Assembly (NCBI GenBank): GCA_016342355.1
Contig: JAEINP010000003.1
Coordinates: 62,001 to 126,000 of the forward strand
Reading direction: 5' to 3'
DNA: 64,000 nucleotides
Source of the DNA: Desulfatibacillum sp.
GTDB lineage: Bacteria > Desulfobacterota > Desulfobacteria > Desulfobacterales > Desulfatibacillaceae
In this document: in pieces, positions 63,067 through 64,000 of the stretch
How positions within the stretch are numbered: the first letter of the stretch is position 1
How the letters are laid out: the number at the start of each line of letters is the position of its first letter
Notes under the pieces: model-generated
What the model was told of the DNA's origin: nothing
Database searches by the model: none
The model's input: only the letters and a program-made list of their open reading frames with translations
Position numbers and translations under genes: made by a program

Positions 63067-64000
63067 TTCACTTCTTCCGTGCCTTCTAACCTCCTTGATT
63101 TACGATATAAGCTCGATTTTACAAGAAATGTCATTTGTTGAATTTTTGCGAATTATTCCTATTTTTGCAGGGGCTCTTTTCAAGTCACACCCCTTAATCT
63201 CCACCTTGCAAAACCACTTCCACCAGTCCACCCACTTCCCGATCCCCTAACCCAAGCTCCTTTTTCACTCCTGGCAATACCCCCGCCTAAGTTTCCGTCG
63301 AAGTGGGCGAGTGGGTATCATCGGCGAAATAGATATTCACCAGCCAAGCTGGTATCCGGCAAATCTCCCGGAAAAAGTACAAATGGGCTAAACTATTGGC
63401 TGACTGATATAAAGGCCAAGTCCCCTTCGTGGTCAGAAATTCTCAAGATTCTTCCATAAATGTCCTACGCCAAGGGCTTCCAGAAAAGCCTTGACTTGAT
63501 ATTCAGTGTATCCATCTTTTTCCAGGGGTGAAACCCGGGCCAGTATTCCTGCAGAAGGGGCGGAGCCACGGATTGCGGCAAATTGCAGAAGGTGAATGCC
63601 TTGTTCAGGGAGACTCTTACCGATGTCGTTAGAGGGATGGGGTGGGATAAAAAGTCGTATGCCTGTGCTCTTGGCCTTGACCCGCAGGCGTACTCGTGCT
63701 TTGAGTAAACTCAGGGTGATGACAGCCGCCTGCAGAGAGGCCGGACGGGAGACTTACCAATCTGATTCCAATTTTTCAACCATTCGAAATTTTAAAAAAC
63801 CGGTTAATCCTGTTTTGAGCTTATGGGCGATGGGCTTTAATGCGGCCTGAAAGGCCATGTGTGGGCGGAGTTTCCCGGAGATTTTCCTTCTTCATCAGGA
63901 TTTTAACAATCATGGCTGGAGTAATTCGGCCCAGGCGCCGGAATAGGACCGGAAAGGCAGCGCCTGATGCCGCCCGTTTCCCCTTTGCCTTAAGTTCGTT
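63067..64000. mobile_element. edge of a putative integrated element, gene-poor and degraded
   Basis: Sequence abutting the tRNA fragment and running to the window end. No intact gene. Minus-strand frames without starts are present, including a 30-residue end (VKKELGLGDREVGGL) closing at 63194 and the split frame listed below. I see no integrase. The element assignment rests on the att-like tRNA fragment. Confidence 0.45.
63433..63858 (-). pseudogene. split reading frame, possible pseudogene
   Basis: From ATG at 63858, 34 codons (MAFQAALKPIAHKLKTG start) run to a TAA at 63754-63756. The same frame continues for 106 more codons to TGA at 63433, ending TEYQVKAFLEALGVGHLWKN. Composition of both halves is protein-like. 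It may be a gene broken by one nonsense codon, but no homologue is recognised. Confidence 0.3.

Overview
The window reads as chromosomal DNA of an anaerobic, lipid- or hydrocarbon-oxidising sulfate reducer of the Desulfobacterales type. The best fit is a Desulfatibacillum-like genome of about 55% G+C; this is inferred from gene content, not from a marker gene. The supporting features are a selenocysteine formate dehydrogenase, an RnfB-type ferredoxin protein, ADP-forming acyl-CoA synthetases, a large FadE-like acyl-CoA dehydrogenase, an FmdE-family protein and many radical SAM enzymes. No rRNA, complete tRNA, CRISPR array or intact insertion sequence was seen.

Layout. 1-361: wreck of an RND-type exporter. 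363-8434: two paralogous membrane hybrid histidine kinases flanking a DUF3524 glycosyltransferase (queuosine-tRNA mannosyltransferase type) and an ADP-forming acyl-CoA synthetase alpha-type protein. 8444-15722: DUF4197 lipoprotein-like protein, a small orphan ORF, an HExxH protein, a chemoreceptor and PtsP. 16155-21544: a probable operon of acyl-CoA dehydrogenase, SDR, metallo-beta-lactamase hydrolase, alpha/beta hydrolase and small membrane protein, then acylphosphatase. 21534-27203: membrane protein, radical SAM protein, MFS transporter, an rsmA-FmdE pair and a small winged-helix protein. 27336-34433: M16C peptidase, AEC transporter, MBL hydrolase, MIF-like tautomerase, NRDE protein and TrmO-like protein. 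34436-38303: pilin, XRE-cupin regulator, PAP2 phosphatase and a methyltransferase. 38905-43328: HD-GYP protein, alpha/beta hydrolase, lipoprotein, DUF3467, SagB-type nitroreductase and a methyltransferase. 43676-49447: energy block, with Sec-FdhA divergent from an RnfB-GltD fusion and an RseC-family protein. 49482-53777: KamA-family radical SAM, TIGR01777 epimerase and a full-length ADP-forming acyl-CoA synthetase. 54161-55699: a secreted protein with a lamin-tail domain and five thrombospondin type-1 repeats. 55705-58000: MetE/UroD-like protein, CDF metal exporter and CsoR/RcnR-type repressor. 58250-62931: a shortened C-family DNA polymerase with an SOS-like promoter, then YgiQ. 62977-64000: a tRNA-Lys 3' fragment with its terminator, followed by gene-poor, degraded DNA that looks like the edge of an integrated element.

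How it works together. The energy block suggests formate oxidation or formation linked to ferredoxin and NAD(P)H. The acyl-CoA dehydrogenase operon and the two synthetases fit fatty-acid or hydrocarbon catabolism. The most unusual items are the TSP1-repeat protein, the RnfB-GltD fusion beside the Sec-dependent dehydrogenase, the regulated divergent promoter pair at 58.0-58.15 kb, and the tRNA-borne integration scar on the right.
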